From a virus, in the IMG/VR virus record IMGVR_UViG_3300042868_012782, positions 1-64,000 of that record: DNA of 64,000 nucleotides; one strand, written 5' to 3'. A program made the translations under genes and the position numbers. The notes under the pieces were generated by a model, which saw only the letters and a list, made by a program, of their open reading frames with translations, was not told the DNA's origin and searched no databases. Shown here piece after piece: positions 21,688-29,913 of the stretch (position 1 is its first letter; the number at the start of each line of letters is the position of its first letter).

Positions 21688-22110
21688 ATGATTGAAAGGC
21701 GGGGAAATCTGTGGAGAGAATCGGGATGGAAGTTAATTCCTACAGGTGGTGTATTGCAGATGAGCAAAATTGGACCACGCCTGGTGATGGGGGAAGGATT
21801 TGCTGCTGAGGCACTACTTCAATATCCAGATATTGATAAAGTGTGGGGAGAACGCATTTGTCGTCATGGCAATATGCCTTACCCAATAAATGAAAAACTT
21901 TTGATAAATTTTCCAGTAAGACATCACAACTACGGATCGCTAGACTTAGCACTCATACGTGCGTCGTCGCAATGGATTGCTTCTTGGGCTTGCCGCACAG
22001 ATCCCGACGAGATTTTTGTTCCGATGATGGGCGGAAGATCCTGGAGACAGGTTAGGCCGCTGCTGGAAGGAATTCTTGATGACCGATTTGTTGTGTTGTC
22101 GCAAGTCTAA
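21688..22110 (+). CDS. Macro-domain-like (ADP-ribose-binding) phage protein (140 aa)
   Basis: Starts considered: GTG 21658, ATG 21676 and ATG 21688; the last follows GAGAAGTAAG. Motifs IPTGGVLQMSKIGPRLVMGEGFAAEALLQYPD, INFPVRHH, SLDLALIRASS and VRPLLEGILDDRFVVLS follow the macro-domain-like proteins common in phages. The usual GCGNGG-type loop is replaced by PMMGGRSW. Macro domains bind or hydrolyse ADP-ribose derivatives. A role against NAD-based or ADP-ribosylation defences is an inference. Confidence 0.75.
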   Translation: MIERRGNLWRESGWKLIPTGGVLQMSKIGPRLVMGEGFAAEALLQYPDIDKVWGERICRHGNMPYPINEKLLINFPVRHHNYGSLDLALIRASSQWIASWACRTDPDEIFVPMMGGRSWRQVRPLLEGILDDRFVVLSQV

Positions 22111-22189
22111 GTTAGGTCAGCCGGACAGTCACTACCAATCATTAGTATGTCAAGGGACAATGTTCTTAGGTAGGGCGGGGTATTCAGTT

Positions 22190-22681
22190 ATGAACACAGC
22201 CGGAGCCGCCACAATGGATGCCACTGTCGAATATATGATCCGCAGCCACCTTTCGGATGTAGTAGAGGTGGAAAAAGCAGCGTGGACTATCAGCGATCCT
22301 GATTTTGGAGACTTCGTGTGCCCGCTTGCCTGGGGAGAAGACAGGTTCGTGTCGGAGGTCAGGCGGAAAAACACAGTGCTATTTGTGGTTCTTGAGGGCG
22401 ATCTGGTTGTTGGGTACGCTTGCGTTTCAAAAGAAAAAAATCGCAACACCAATACAATTGAGCGATTAGTTGTTCACCCGCAGTTCTGTAGGCGTGGACT
22501 AGGATCAGCGCTACTGCTTGATATCATGGCTAGGTCTAATTCAGTTAAATATCAATCCCAGGTGCGCGAACACGACGACACATCCATTGCGTTTTTTACA
22601 TCTCTCGGATGGACAGGTAAGTTTTCGCGAAATCTTTACGGACGAGACACAAACGGCATCGTTTTCTCTCAGCCACAATAG
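22190..22681 (+). CDS. GNAT-family N-acetyltransferase (163 aa)
   Basis: ATG at 22190 lies nine bases after GGGCGGGG; 22160 and 22214 are alternatives. The acetyl-CoA site is clear: TIERLVVHPQFCRRGLGSALLLDIM (motif A, R-x-x-G-x-G/A type) and DTSIAFFTSLGW (motif B). VLEGDLVVGYACV is the preceding strand. Such enzymes acetylate small molecules or proteins; the substrate cannot be told. Confidence 0.85.
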   Translation: MNTAGAATMDATVEYMIRSHLSDVVEVEKAAWTISDPDFGDFVCPLAWGEDRFVSEVRRKNTVLFVVLEGDLVVGYACVSKEKNRNTNTIERLVVHPQFCRRGLGSALLLDIMARSNSVKYQSQVREHDDTSIAFFTSLGWTGKFSRNLYGRDTNGIVFSQPQ

Positions 22682-22705
22682 CTTTATAAAGCTGCGGCTT
22701 GAACA

Positions 22706-22731
22706 TATAATCCATTAAGGGAAAATATAAT
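22706..22731 (+). promoter_or_regulatory. Candidate sigma-70 -10 elements before the methyltransferase
   Basis: Two exact TATAAT hexamers lie at 22706 and 22726 in an AT-rich stretch just upstream of the methyltransferase start. A TTGAAC at 22699 is not at the ideal 17-base spacing for either. Promoter activity is plausible but unproven. Confidence 0.35.
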
Positions 22732-22747
22732 CTTTCCGGAAAAAACA

Positions 22748-24394
22748 ATGCGCTATCTGTCTGTTTGTTCGGGAATTGAAGCAGCAAGCACAGCGTGGCA
22801 CATCCTAGGATGGACGCCTGTTGCTTTTAGCGAGATTGAATCATTTCCGGCAGCAGTTCTTGCCCAGCGGTTTCCAGACGTTCCTAACTGGGGGGACATG
22901 ACCAAGTGGAGAGATTGGCCCGATGCAACAATTGAACTTCTCGTGGGAGGAACCCCATGCCAATCGTTCTCAGTCGCCGGACTCCGGCAGGGACTCAAAG
23001 ACGCACGCGGCGGACTCATGCTTGACTTTGTTGGGATCGCTAGACGTTACAGACCTAGATGGTTCATTTGGGAAAATGTCCCCGGCGTTTTATCATCCGG
23101 GGGAGGACGGGATTTTGGAACCCTCCTCGGGGCGATGGGGGACCTGGGGTATAAGCTCGCCTATAGGGTTCTTGACGCTCAGTGGGTCCGAACACAACAA
23201 TTTCCAAACGCAGTGCCCCAACGCAGACGACGTGTCTTCCTTATCGGATATCTTGGAGACAGGAATCGTGCAGCAGAGGTACTTTTTGAGCGCGAAAGCT
23301 TGCGCGGGAATCCTCCGGCGCGCCGAAAAACGAGGCAAGACTTTGCCAGAGATGTTGCACCGAGCCTTACTGGCAGTGGTAGAGGGGTCGAAAGAACAGG
23401 AGAAACCCGAGGACAAGATCCAGTAATTGGATGTTGGTGGAATGGTGATCGCATCAGTCAGACTCTTGATGCCGTACTAGCCAAAGGGCAGACAATGCCT
23501 GAAAAAAATAGATTTCCTGCTGTGCTTGTGCCAGCATCTGAGGTCGTCGAGCAAAGATGGCCTGCCGATGTCGCACCTACCCTACATGCAAAATTTGGCG
23601 ACAAGTTGGGGCTAGAAAATCAACACATTGACTCCAACGCAGGAGGAATGTTTGTACTAAGCAAAGCGCAATCGAATGTCTCTCAGGTGGCGCCAATTTT
23701 TCGAGCTGAAAGCACCATAATTTGTTTTGAGCCAGGCGTTGCTAGCCGCGATGGTGGACACACCTACTACGATGTTTGTGGCACCATCCGTAGTCAACCC
23801 GGCGACAACAGGATGACAGTAGCATTTCATCTAACGCAGGATCCTATCTGCAGCACGGAAGTCTGCCACTCGTTATCTTCTGGGACGAAAAATGGATGCT
23901 CAACTGCGGCAGCTATGTGCTACACCACCATTGAAGTTCGACACGCTGGCATTGACTGCGGTAAGGGCAAAGTCGAAGCAATCGCTATTCAGGATTCACG
24001 CGGTATCGACAAGATTCAGAATGGTAAGGGCTGGAACGAGGAAGGCTCAAGCTACACAGTGGACACCGTCGCCTCTCAAGGGGTAGCGATTTGCGCTACT
24101 GGGGAACGCACACATACACTGACAGGAAACGGGTTTGATGCCTCTGAAGACGGAACAGGGAGGGGGAATCCAATTGTCGCTCAGTCCATGGTCGTACGCC
24201 GACTAACCCCGTTAGAATGCGAGAGACTGCAGGGGTTTCCTGACGGACACACCGACATCTCGGTCAGGAATAAGCCAGCAGCAGACGCACCACGATACAA
24301 ATCTCTTGGCAATTCCATGGCGGTAAACTGCATGCAGTTTCTTGGAGAAAGAATAAATGCAGCAGATCAAAAAGCTAGGGAGCTACTAGAATGA
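22748..24394 (+). CDS. dcm: DNA (cytosine-5)-methyltransferase (548 aa)
   Basis: Canonical motifs are in order: I (LSVCSGIEAASTAW), IV (GGTPCQSFSVAG, catalytic Cys), VI (WENVPG), VIII (VPQRRRRVFLIG), then a long target-recognition region (about residues 190-485) and X (SLGNSMAVNCM). It transfers methyl from SAM to C5 of cytosine. The insert is larger than in single-target enzymes, so several recognition sequences are possible. No restriction partner is adjacent, so protection from host restriction is the likely purpose. Confidence 0.95.
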   Translation: MRYLSVCSGIEAASTAWHILGWTPVAFSEIESFPAAVLAQRFPDVPNWGDMTKWRDWPDATIELLVGGTPCQSFSVAGLRQGLKDARGGLMLDFVGIARRYRPRWFIWENVPGVLSSGGGRDFGTLLGAMGDLGYKLAYRVLDAQWVRTQQFPNAVPQRRRRVFLIGYLGDRNRAAEVLFERESLRGNPPARRKTRQDFARDVAPSLTGSGRGVERTGETRGQDPVIGCWWNGDRISQTLDAVLAKGQTMPEKNRFPAVLVPASEVVEQRWPADVAPTLHAKFGDKLGLENQHIDSNAGGMFVLSKAQSNVSQVAPIFRAESTIICFEPGVASRDGGHTYYDVCGTIRSQPGDNRMTVAFHLTQDPICSTEVCHSLSSGTKNGCSTAAAMCYTTIEVRHAGIDCGKGKVEAIAIQDSRGIDKIQNGKGWNEEGSSYTVDTVASQGVAICATGERTHTLTGNGFDASEDGTGRGNPIVAQSMVVRRLTPLECERLQGFPDGHTDISVRNKPAADAPRYKSLGNSMAVNCMQFLGERINAADQKARELLE

Positions 24395-24597
24395 GCGCTA
24401 TTGAGCACCTCGAGGAAGCTAGTGCAACACTAGGTGATCTCCTGCGGATTGCCTCTGATCCTAATCTGAAAGCCAAGATCGCCCGTGCTTATGCCGACGT
24501 GTCGATTGCCTTGGTTAAGATTGTGGGGGACCAGGGGAGGTTGTGTCGTGTACAGACCATGGGTCGGGACGATGAAGCTTCAGCAAGCAGCAGATAA
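24391..24597 (+). CDS. Small helical hypothetical protein (68 aa)
   Basis: ATGA overlap with the methyltransferase. EHLEEASATLGDLLRIASDPNLKAKIARAYADV forms two helices; the end becomes low in structure. Overlaps the next gene by 26 bases. Confidence 0.6.
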   Translation: MSAIEHLEEASATLGDLLRIASDPNLKAKIARAYADVSIALVKIVGDQGRLCRVQTMGRDDEASASSR

Positions 24598-24826
24598 GGC
24601 AGCCAGCCGAGACATTCTTCAGACACTAGAGATTACCATTGAGGATTCCGGAGAAGGCCACTACGCAATCCTTAAGACCGGACGATGGGCAATCAGGGCA
24701 AATGAATTGCTGGGCTTGGCTCGGTATCTTAAGGGACTCTGTGTGGACGCAGACAAATCCATTGATGAAGCCATGGAGCAAGTCGATTTTCCAGGCTCCG
24801 ATCTGCTTTCAGGAGTATCAGAGTGA
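24572..24826 (+). CDS. Hypothetical protein (84 aa)
   Basis: ATG at 24572 with a weak GGGACG upstream. Beta-rich start (LEITIEDSGEGHYAILKTGRWAIRANELLGLARYL) and an acidic tail. Likely coupled to the upstream gene. Family unknown. Confidence 0.55.
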   Translation: MKLQQAADKAASRDILQTLEITIEDSGEGHYAILKTGRWAIRANELLGLARYLKGLCVDADKSIDEAMEQVDFPGSDLLSGVSE

Positions 24827-24936
24827 CCCACATATTAATTTTTCTCATTGTCTTTCCTTTAGCATACGGTTTAGCCGAAGTTTTTTCTGGACGACTAAGC
24901 GACGACGGTCGAGATGTCGACCTAGTGGAGGATTGA
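24823..24936 (+). CDS. Short membrane peptide (37 aa), GTG start
   Basis: GTG overlaps the previous stop (GTGA) with AGGAGT upstream. MTHILIFLIVFPLAYGLAEVF is a membrane segment and the tail is acidic. Its stop overlaps the next gene's ribosome binding region. Confidence 0.5.
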   Translation: MTHILIFLIVFPLAYGLAEVFSGRLSDDGRDVDLVED

Positions 24937-24939
24937 ACC

Positions 24940-25143
24940 ATGGCTCATATCGTTAAACCTGGGCACCTAAGACCAACAGTATTCCGCGGACGGTGTCCGA
25001 CATGCAGGGCTGTCATCGAGGCTGATCGAACTGAGCTAACATGTGAGACCTGTCCACGAGAAGGATACGAGTTTTCTCATTTCTCATGCTTACAATGCGA
25101 TGGGCGAATGGTGCTTTACCCGCGGAAAGACAAGAGTATTTGA
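24940..25143 (+). CDS. Zinc-finger protein (67 aa)
   Basis: ATG follows GGAGGATTGAACC. Three Cys pairs (CPTC, CETC, CLQC) indicate one or two zinc ribbons. Role unknown. Confidence 0.7.
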   Translation: MAHIVKPGHLRPTVFRGRCPTCRAVIEADRTELTCETCPREGYEFSHFSCLQCDGRMVLYPRKDKSI

Positions 25144-25144
25144 C

Positions 25145-25450
25145 ATGGGCGACGACATACTGAATGACATTGAGATTTCGCACTGCGACAATCGTGACAG
25201 AACTCACTGGGATGGATGCGCTGCGACCCATATTGAGTGTGCTGTTACCTATCTGGTTAAGCGAGCTAGGTCTGCCGAGGCGCGGGTATGGAAATTGGAG
25301 ATTGAGATAGACAGACTGCAAACTTCTATCCGCAATACTGTCTTGCAAATGTCCGCAAAAACCAAGGTCTCACCCCAAGAGTGGCTTGACTGGGGCAGAC
25401 TTGTACTGGGTGAGGATTTATCCAATGGAAACCCTAGTTGTCCTCGCTAA
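25145..25450 (+). CDS. Hypothetical coiled-coil protein (101 aa)
   Basis: ATG two bases after the previous stop. HCDNRDRTHWDGCAATHIECAV may bind metal; residues about 40-75 are a coiled coil (AEARVWKLEIEIDRLQTSI). No clear ribosome binding site, so coupling is assumed. Confidence 0.6.
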   Translation: MGDDILNDIEISHCDNRDRTHWDGCAATHIECAVTYLVKRARSAEARVWKLEIEIDRLQTSIRNTVLQMSAKTKVSPQEWLDWGRLVLGEDLSNGNPSCPR

Positions 25451-25994
25451 AATCATCTTCTGGATATCGGTCGCCAGCAACCATTACCAGTGGATGCGCC
25501 CTCTACTTAATAATGTGACAATATATAACTTTGTTCGAGCCGAAGCATTCGCTAAGGGATACTTCTATCCGTGGGAAGCAGCGCCTGGTCCTTCGATCCT
25601 AGCTGACCTTCACTACGCTATCCAGTCTTGCCGCGATGATCCTCCAGAGGATCTGCTCTACCTGCATCTCTACGTCAGGACATGCCCAGAAGCCAGGGGC
25701 GGGACATTTTACTGGTGTCATCTAGAATTAAACCGTCAGTTCAGATCGCACTGCGAAGCCCAGGAGACTTTGGGGGGACATCATGCTGCAGTGTGGTCTT
25801 CCGTTCGCAAAGAAGCAGAATTCCTCCATGGTATCTATTTAGCTCTAGACATGCTATCAAGTGAGAACGTGTGTCTTTATAGACGCAGGCAGCATTTGGC
25901 TTTCGTTCGTCGCAGCCTAGGGGACAAGTTGTTTGAGTTGGGATACGTACCTCCGGTCGTTCCAGTTCATAGGTTCACCCGCATCGACCCTTAA
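25425..25994 (+). CDS. Hypothetical protein (189 aa)
   Basis: ATG follows GAGGATTTATCCA and overlaps the previous gene by 26 bases. Mixed alpha/beta with many His, Cys and Trp residues (YWCHLELNRQFRSHCE). No recognised domain. Confidence 0.65.
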   Translation: METLVVLAKIIFWISVASNHYQWMRPLLNNVTIYNFVRAEAFAKGYFYPWEAAPGPSILADLHYAIQSCRDDPPEDLLYLHLYVRTCPEARGGTFYWCHLELNRQFRSHCEAQETLGGHHAAVWSSVRKEAEFLHGIYLALDMLSSENVCLYRRRQHLAFVRRSLGDKLFELGYVPPVVPVHRFTRIDP

Positions 25995-26065
25995 TGAGCT
26001 TGATTTATAGTCTCTCGACAACTATCAAATACTTGTTCGCTTTCACATACTAGGAGGGTACAGTG

Positions 26066-26323
26066 ATGATGAGCTTTGTCTTGTGCGCGATCTTGACTTT
26101 GGGAGCTTCCAACGGCACCGCCCAGGGCGCTGCTGAAATTCAGGCGTCTAGGGGACGGATGTCTCATGTCGGGGGCAACAGGGGGTACGAGGGGGTGGGA
26201 TTTTCCACATCCAGTGCCCAGGCCGCCATCCGGAACTGCTGCTATTGGGGCAGGAAGACACCAGTAGACATCGGCGTTTGCCGCGGCCGCAATGGCTGGT
26301 ATGCGTGCGTTCGATACCGATGA
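26066..26323 (+). CDS. Small secreted protein (85 aa)
   Basis: ATG follows AGGAGGGTACAGTG. Residues 1-20 (MMSFVLCAILTLGASNGTAQ) form a signal peptide. The mature part has Cys pairs (NCCYWGRK, GVCRGRNGWYACVRYR) that could form disulfides outside the cytoplasm. Family not recognised. Confidence 0.65.
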   Translation: MMSFVLCAILTLGASNGTAQGAAEIQASRGRMSHVGGNRGYEGVGFSTSSAQAAIRNCCYWGRKTPVDIGVCRGRNGWYACVRYR

Positions 26324-26336
26324 TTTGGAGCAATTT

Positions 26337-26516
26337 ATGATGCAGTTTTTGTATTTAGAGTTCTGGTGGGCGATTCATAATCTCGTCGCCCACCCATTGT
26401 CCCAGTTGGCCTGGTGGGCAAGCCTTTTTGGAACAATTAAGTGCCTGGCTTTTTTTAGCGAATGGGTACACGACTGGACTGTCCCTATTCACGACGAAGA
26501 TGGTGGCAGAGGATGA
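26337..26516 (+). CDS. Small membrane protein (59 aa)
   Basis: ATG follows TTGGAGCAATTT. Hydrophobic, Trp-rich (FWWAIHNLVAHPLSQLAWWASLFGTIKCLAFF). HNLVAHPL is typical, from memory, of short phage membrane proteins. Stop overlaps the next start. Confidence 0.65.
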   Translation: MMQFLYLEFWWAIHNLVAHPLSQLAWWASLFGTIKCLAFFSEWVHDWTVPIHDEDGGRG

Positions 26517-26716
26517 GCATGAATTACTCTGTTACTATCATCAGGACGCAAAAATATCTTGTCGAGGTTACCTCTGGCAATCGATACGATGCGCTTTTCG
26601 AGGCCGAAGCGCTTGTGGCAGAGGATCCATTTAAATACGAAGCGGAAGCTAGTACCGTTTCAGTGGTAAAAAATCAGTGTAGTCCAGGCTATGAATGGGT
26701 AAACAAGCATGAGTGA
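26513..26716 (+). CDS. Small YSVTII-type protein, paralogue family A (67 aa)
   Basis: ATGA overlap with GCAGAGG upstream. NYSVTIIRTQKYLVEVTSGNR then an Ala/Glu helix. Same plan as the proteins at 6591 and 12207 in the cassette array. Overlaps the next start. Confidence 0.65.
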   Translation: MSMNYSVTIIRTQKYLVEVTSGNRYDALFEAEALVAEDPFKYEAEASTVSVVKNQCSPGYEWVNKHE

Positions 26717-26861
26717 AGAAGAATGGGAACAACAACCAACCTCGCTGTTGTTGTCGACGCTTGCCTTTGGTTTTTTCTGCTGTATCGCTTCGGGAATGAT
26801 GGCTGCTTTTTTGTATTGTTTTTGCTTGCTTATTGAAGTGGTCATAATCGCTTTCTCTTGA
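26709..26861 (+). CDS. Small membrane protein (50 aa)
   Basis: ATG overlaps the previous gene. An acidic head (MSEEEWEQQ) is followed by one or two membrane segments (LAFGFFCCIASGMMAAFLYCFCLLIEVVIIAF). Support is by overlap and composition. Confidence 0.55.
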   Translation: MSEEEWEQQPTSLLLSTLAFGFFCCIASGMMAAFLYCFCLLIEVVIIAFS

Positions 26862-26871
26862 GTTAAGAATT

Positions 26872-27063
26872 ATGACAATTTCAACGCATGTTAACGCAAT
26901 CATTTCTCTTGCTCAGGGACTCGATAAGAATTGGGCGTCAACTTCCGGAATGGTGAAAGTCACTTATCTTTCTCTGATTCAGAAGTGGGCCAGACAGCTT
27001 GAAGAGATTGCTGTGTCCGAAATTAAAGCGCTAAAACCAGTCAGGAAAGTCAGGAAGGAATAA
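26872..27063 (+). CDS. Small hypothetical protein (63 aa)
   Basis: ATG after GAGTTAAGAATT. Helical, with a basic C-terminus (ALKPVRKVRKE). Start site support is moderate. Confidence 0.55.
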   Translation: MTISTHVNAIISLAQGLDKNWASTSGMVKVTYLSLIQKWARQLEEIAVSEIKALKPVRKVRKE

Positions 27064-27066
27064 GAC

Positions 27067-27315
27067 ATGGCCAAGACTGAGCACGACGGCAGGATTAAGT
27101 TGACGATTGAGCAATTGATTTTAATTCTTCGTAGCTCCGACGAATCGAAAAGTTTGGAGCAGCACTTAGAAGATATTCAAAAGGCCGACCTAACGTCCAG
27201 CTCAATCATAGAAAATCTCGGTGGATATCGGCAAATGTCAAAATTGATGCCTCTTATTCAAAAAAAGATTGAGGGTGGGGAGTCGCCTTATGCTGGAGAC
27301 GCACTCAATGACTGA
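27067..27315 (+). CDS. Small helical hypothetical protein (82 aa)
   Basis: ATG follows AGGAATAAGAC. Contains LTIEQLILILRSSDESKSLEQHLEDI and a Lys-rich end. Overlaps the next gene by eight bases. Confidence 0.6.
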   Translation: MAKTEHDGRIKLTIEQLILILRSSDESKSLEQHLEDIQKADLTSSSIIENLGGYRQMSKLMPLIQKKIEGGESPYAGDALND

Positions 27316-27625
27316 GATAGTATGGATTATTTTGACTGTAGTCTTGACTAGCGTCTTAGTTTTGTTTTTTACCAGGCCCGTAAAACATGTTAAAAATAAT
27401 TGTATTCGTGATATTTGGCTGGTTTGTGAGTCAGACGGAATAAAAGTCAAAGTCGTATTGGACGGATTTGATGAGTGGATAACGGTAATATCGGAAAACA
27501 AATGCTACGACATAGACGGCTCACCGTCTTTGATTTCTCACACGATTAATATTCGCAACCTGCCTACGGGCGGGTTAGTGTATTTTGATGGGGCGATTCC
27601 GTCGACAGAAGTTAAGGAGCGATGA
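27308..27625 (+). CDS. Membrane-anchored hypothetical protein (105 aa)
   Basis: ATG at 27308 inside the end of the previous gene. Residues 4-22 (IVWIILTVVLTSVLVLFF) form a membrane anchor. The rest is a soluble beta-rich domain. Family unknown. Confidence 0.6.
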   Translation: MTEIVWIILTVVLTSVLVLFFTRPVKHVKNNCIRDIWLVCESDGIKVKVVLDGFDEWITVISENKCYDIDGSPSLISHTINIRNLPTGGLVYFDGAIPSTEVKER

Positions 27626-27626
27626 C

Positions 27627-28157
27627 ATGTATCCCATGAGACAAGACCACAACTCAATCAAGGGACTTATTGAGTTGTGTCGTTCACTGATGGCTAAGAA
27701 AGAGATCCAAGATTTTGTTGAGGTGGGATCTTTTTGTGGGGAGTCGGCACTGCTGTTCCATGAACATCTCCCAGAGGCTAACATCTTTTGCATCGATCCC
27801 TGGGAGTCAGGTTATGACGGCAATGACGTTGCGAGTTCGCACGACATGAAAGCGGTAGAAGCCGCTTTCGATGAACGCACGTCGAATTGTGGTCGCGTCT
27901 TGAAAATGAAGGGGCAGTCTGAAGATTATGCCGATAGCTTCGACTTGGCGTCAGTTGACGCCGTCTATTTAGACGGATGCCATACATACGAAGCGATTAA
28001 GAAAGATCTGCAGTTTTGGCTACCTCGCTGTAAGCTTGCAATTTGTGGCCACGACTATACGTCAAATTGGCCAGGTGTCGTAGAAGCGGTTGATGAATTA
28101 ATTGGCACCCCAGATCTTTTGTTTTGTGACGGATCATGGATTAAGTGGTTGAACTGA
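27627..28157 (+). CDS. Class I SAM-dependent methyltransferase (176 aa)
   Basis: ATG follows AAGGAGCGATGAC. FVEVGSFCGESALLF is the SAM-binding motif I, ANIFCIDPWESG motif II, and VDAVYLDGCHTYEAIKKDL is the Methyltransf_24-type segment (D-G-x-H-x-Y). ICGHDY follows. Target unknown; such phage enzymes often modify sugars or small metabolites. Confidence 0.8.
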   Translation: MYPMRQDHNSIKGLIELCRSLMAKKEIQDFVEVGSFCGESALLFHEHLPEANIFCIDPWESGYDGNDVASSHDMKAVEAAFDERTSNCGRVLKMKGQSEDYADSFDLASVDAVYLDGCHTYEAIKKDLQFWLPRCKLAICGHDYTSNWPGVVEAVDELIGTPDLLFCDGSWIKWLN

Positions 28158-28167
28158 GGATACATTT

Positions 28168-28392
28168 GTGGTCGCTCGTTGCAGATCGTGCTCAAAATAT
28201 GTTGCTTACCCAGACGATCCAGGATCTTCTGCTGGACTCAAGCTTTATGCGGAAATTTTTCCTCAGAAGTGTCGATGCGGCAATGTGTATGTTGACCAAG
28301 ACGAGCAAAAAATTGCCTACGACGACTCATCGTCGGTATTAATTTGGAACACGGTGGATCAAGACTGGATGTCTATAGGGGCTGGATCGTGA
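28168..28392 (+). CDS. Small zinc-ribbon protein (74 aa), GTG start
   Basis: GTG lies eight bases after GAGG. CRSC and CRC-G separated by about 25 residues suggest zinc. Overlaps the next GTG start (GTGA). Confidence 0.6.
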   Translation: MVARCRSCSKYVAYPDDPGSSAGLKLYAEIFPQKCRCGNVYVDQDEQKIAYDDSSSVLIWNTVDQDWMSIGAGS

Positions 28393-28844
28393 GCCGCAAG
28401 CTTCAGGAATACGAGGCTGCTGCCGAGGCTGGTACTCGTCCCACTGGACTAAGGCTATTGTCTTATAAAATTTTGCATAACAAAAACGGTTTTTCTGCTA
28501 GTGTTAATATCGGTAATCACGAAACGCAAGAAGATGCAGAGCAGTTTATCCAAACGCTTTCTTGCCTAATGCATAATCAGTCCGAAAGAACGACTGACTA
28601 CGCAATGTGGTCGTTCAGTGCAGTTAGAGATAATCAATTTCAGTCTGCGTTTTCTGTGGGACCCACTTCTTATTTTGAACGATACGGGGAATTGGGTGGT
28701 GATCCAAATCCGCACTTTCAGCTTCCTTCATCCCTTGGTTTTGAGCACGTTGGCGAAAACGTGTTCTCGTTTTCTGGTCAAGAAACGGACGGGAGACAAC
28801 TCCTACTCAGGCTTGGATTAAGCGAAGTGTTCTTGGACGATTAG
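28389..28844 (+). CDS. Hypothetical protein (151 aa), GTG start
   Basis: GTG overlaps the previous stop. No clear domain: a helix, then ASVNIGNHETQEDAEQFIQTL and FGFEHVGENVFSF-like strands. Family not recognised. Confidence 0.6.
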   Translation: MSRKLQEYEAAAEAGTRPTGLRLLSYKILHNKNGFSASVNIGNHETQEDAEQFIQTLSCLMHNQSERTTDYAMWSFSAVRDNQFQSAFSVGPTSYFERYGELGGDPNPHFQLPSSLGFEHVGENVFSFSGQETDGRQLLLRLGLSEVFLDD

Positions 28845-28886
28845 TCGTCGAATAAAATGTCTTGAGCAAAAATACAATAAGAAGAC

Positions 28887-28916
28887 TTGCATTTGTAAGC
28901 GGCCCCACGATATAGT
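28887..28916 (+). promoter_or_regulatory. Candidate sigma-70 promoter
   Basis: TTGCAT at 28887 and TATAGT at 28911 are separated by 18 bases in a 128-base gap, upstream of the gene at 28973. A match of this quality occurs by chance often, so support is modest. Confidence 0.35.
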
Positions 28917-28972
28917 TTTCCCAGACGTGGACACTATGTCTAACGTGGAACAAAACATGGTGGGGGCACCTA

Positions 28973-29491
28973 ATGAAAAGCAATAGCTTGAGTAAGGGTT
29001 TACAAGAGGGCAAGCCAAGCGCTGATGATCCTAGGAAGACTCCAGCGAAACCAGACGAGCGCAAGCGCGGAAGTAAGCGCAATCCTAAAGACTCGGCTAG
29101 TAAGCCGAATAACTCAATCGAAGTGTCAGAAGACACAGAAAAGAAAATTCGCGCGTTGATGCAAAAGCACAATGCTAGTGACTCGGAGTTTAAGGCTAGT
29201 ATGGCCATGCTAAAGTCTGTTTTTCGTCGTGGCGCAGGAGCCTTTAGCTCTTCTCACGCACCTGGAATGGATAGGACTAGGTGGGGACTAAAGCGGGTCG
29301 AGGCATTCTTGAGTTTGCTGCGGCGCGGCAGACCTGCAAATCCTAACTATAAGCAGGATAACGACTTGCTTCCTTCAGGTCATCCTAGATCTAGCAAGGA
29401 AAGTTCTCGGGGTTCCACTAGGCTTGATCGTTTTATATCTGAGCTTAAGACTTTTCTGAGTCTTGCAGAGAAGCGTTACGAGGACGAGTGA
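28973..29491 (+). CDS. Basic phage protein with disordered N-terminus (172 aa)
   Basis: Residues 1-55 are charged and low-complexity (many K, R, P, S). The conserved part is VFRRGAGAFSSSHAPGMDRTRWGLKRVEAFL ... GRPANPNYKQDNDLLPSGHP. This motif recurs, from memory, in proteins of diverse phages, sometimes fused to head-gene products, but its role is unknown to me. Overlaps the next gene by one base. Confidence 0.7.
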   Translation: MKSNSLSKGLQEGKPSADDPRKTPAKPDERKRGSKRNPKDSASKPNNSIEVSEDTEKKIRALMQKHNASDSEFKASMAMLKSVFRRGAGAFSSSHAPGMDRTRWGLKRVEAFLSLLRRGRPANPNYKQDNDLLPSGHPRSSKESSRGSTRLDRFISELKTFLSLAEKRYEDE

Positions 29492-29913
29492 TGCAACTTT
29501 CACTTGAGTCCGACGGAGAATTTCGTTTTCTTGACGACTCAGGTCAGGTCGTTATTCCGCACGGAAAGACGCCGGACGACTTGCAAGAAATGTTGATGGA
29601 TCTACTTTTTGTATTGTCAACTTCCGAAGCGATAAGTGGAGAGCCTCGCGGTTCATGCTGGAAAGCAACGCGAGAAACTCACCTTGAGTCTAATCCTCGA
29701 TGCGCAGGCTGCTCAACTAAACGCAGCCTTTCTGTCCATCACAAAGTTCCATTTCATTTGGATCCGTCCAAGGAATGTGATCTTGTAAATCTGATAACCT
29801 TGTGCCCGGTATGCCATCTTATGCTGGGGCACCTCAAGAACTGGTCAAGTCACAACGTCGACGTCGAAGGTGACGCCGCCTGGTTTCTAGGTAAGGTAAG
29901 GGGAAGGCCATGA
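29491..29913 (+). CDS. HNH endonuclease (140 aa)
   Basis: ATG shares bases with the previous stop (TGATG). The HNH region is at residues about 70-120: CAGCSTKRSLSVHHKVPFHLDPSKECDLVNLITLCPVCHLMLGH, with a Cys pair at each end and catalytic HH. The N-terminal 60 residues are unrelated. It could be a free-standing homing endonuclease or a DNA-processing nuclease. Confidence 0.85.
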   Translation: MQLSLESDGEFRFLDDSGQVVIPHGKTPDDLQEMLMDLLFVLSTSEAISGEPRGSCWKATRETHLESNPRCAGCSTKRSLSVHHKVPFHLDPSKECDLVNLITLCPVCHLMLGHLKNWSSHNVDVEGDAAWFLGKVRGRP

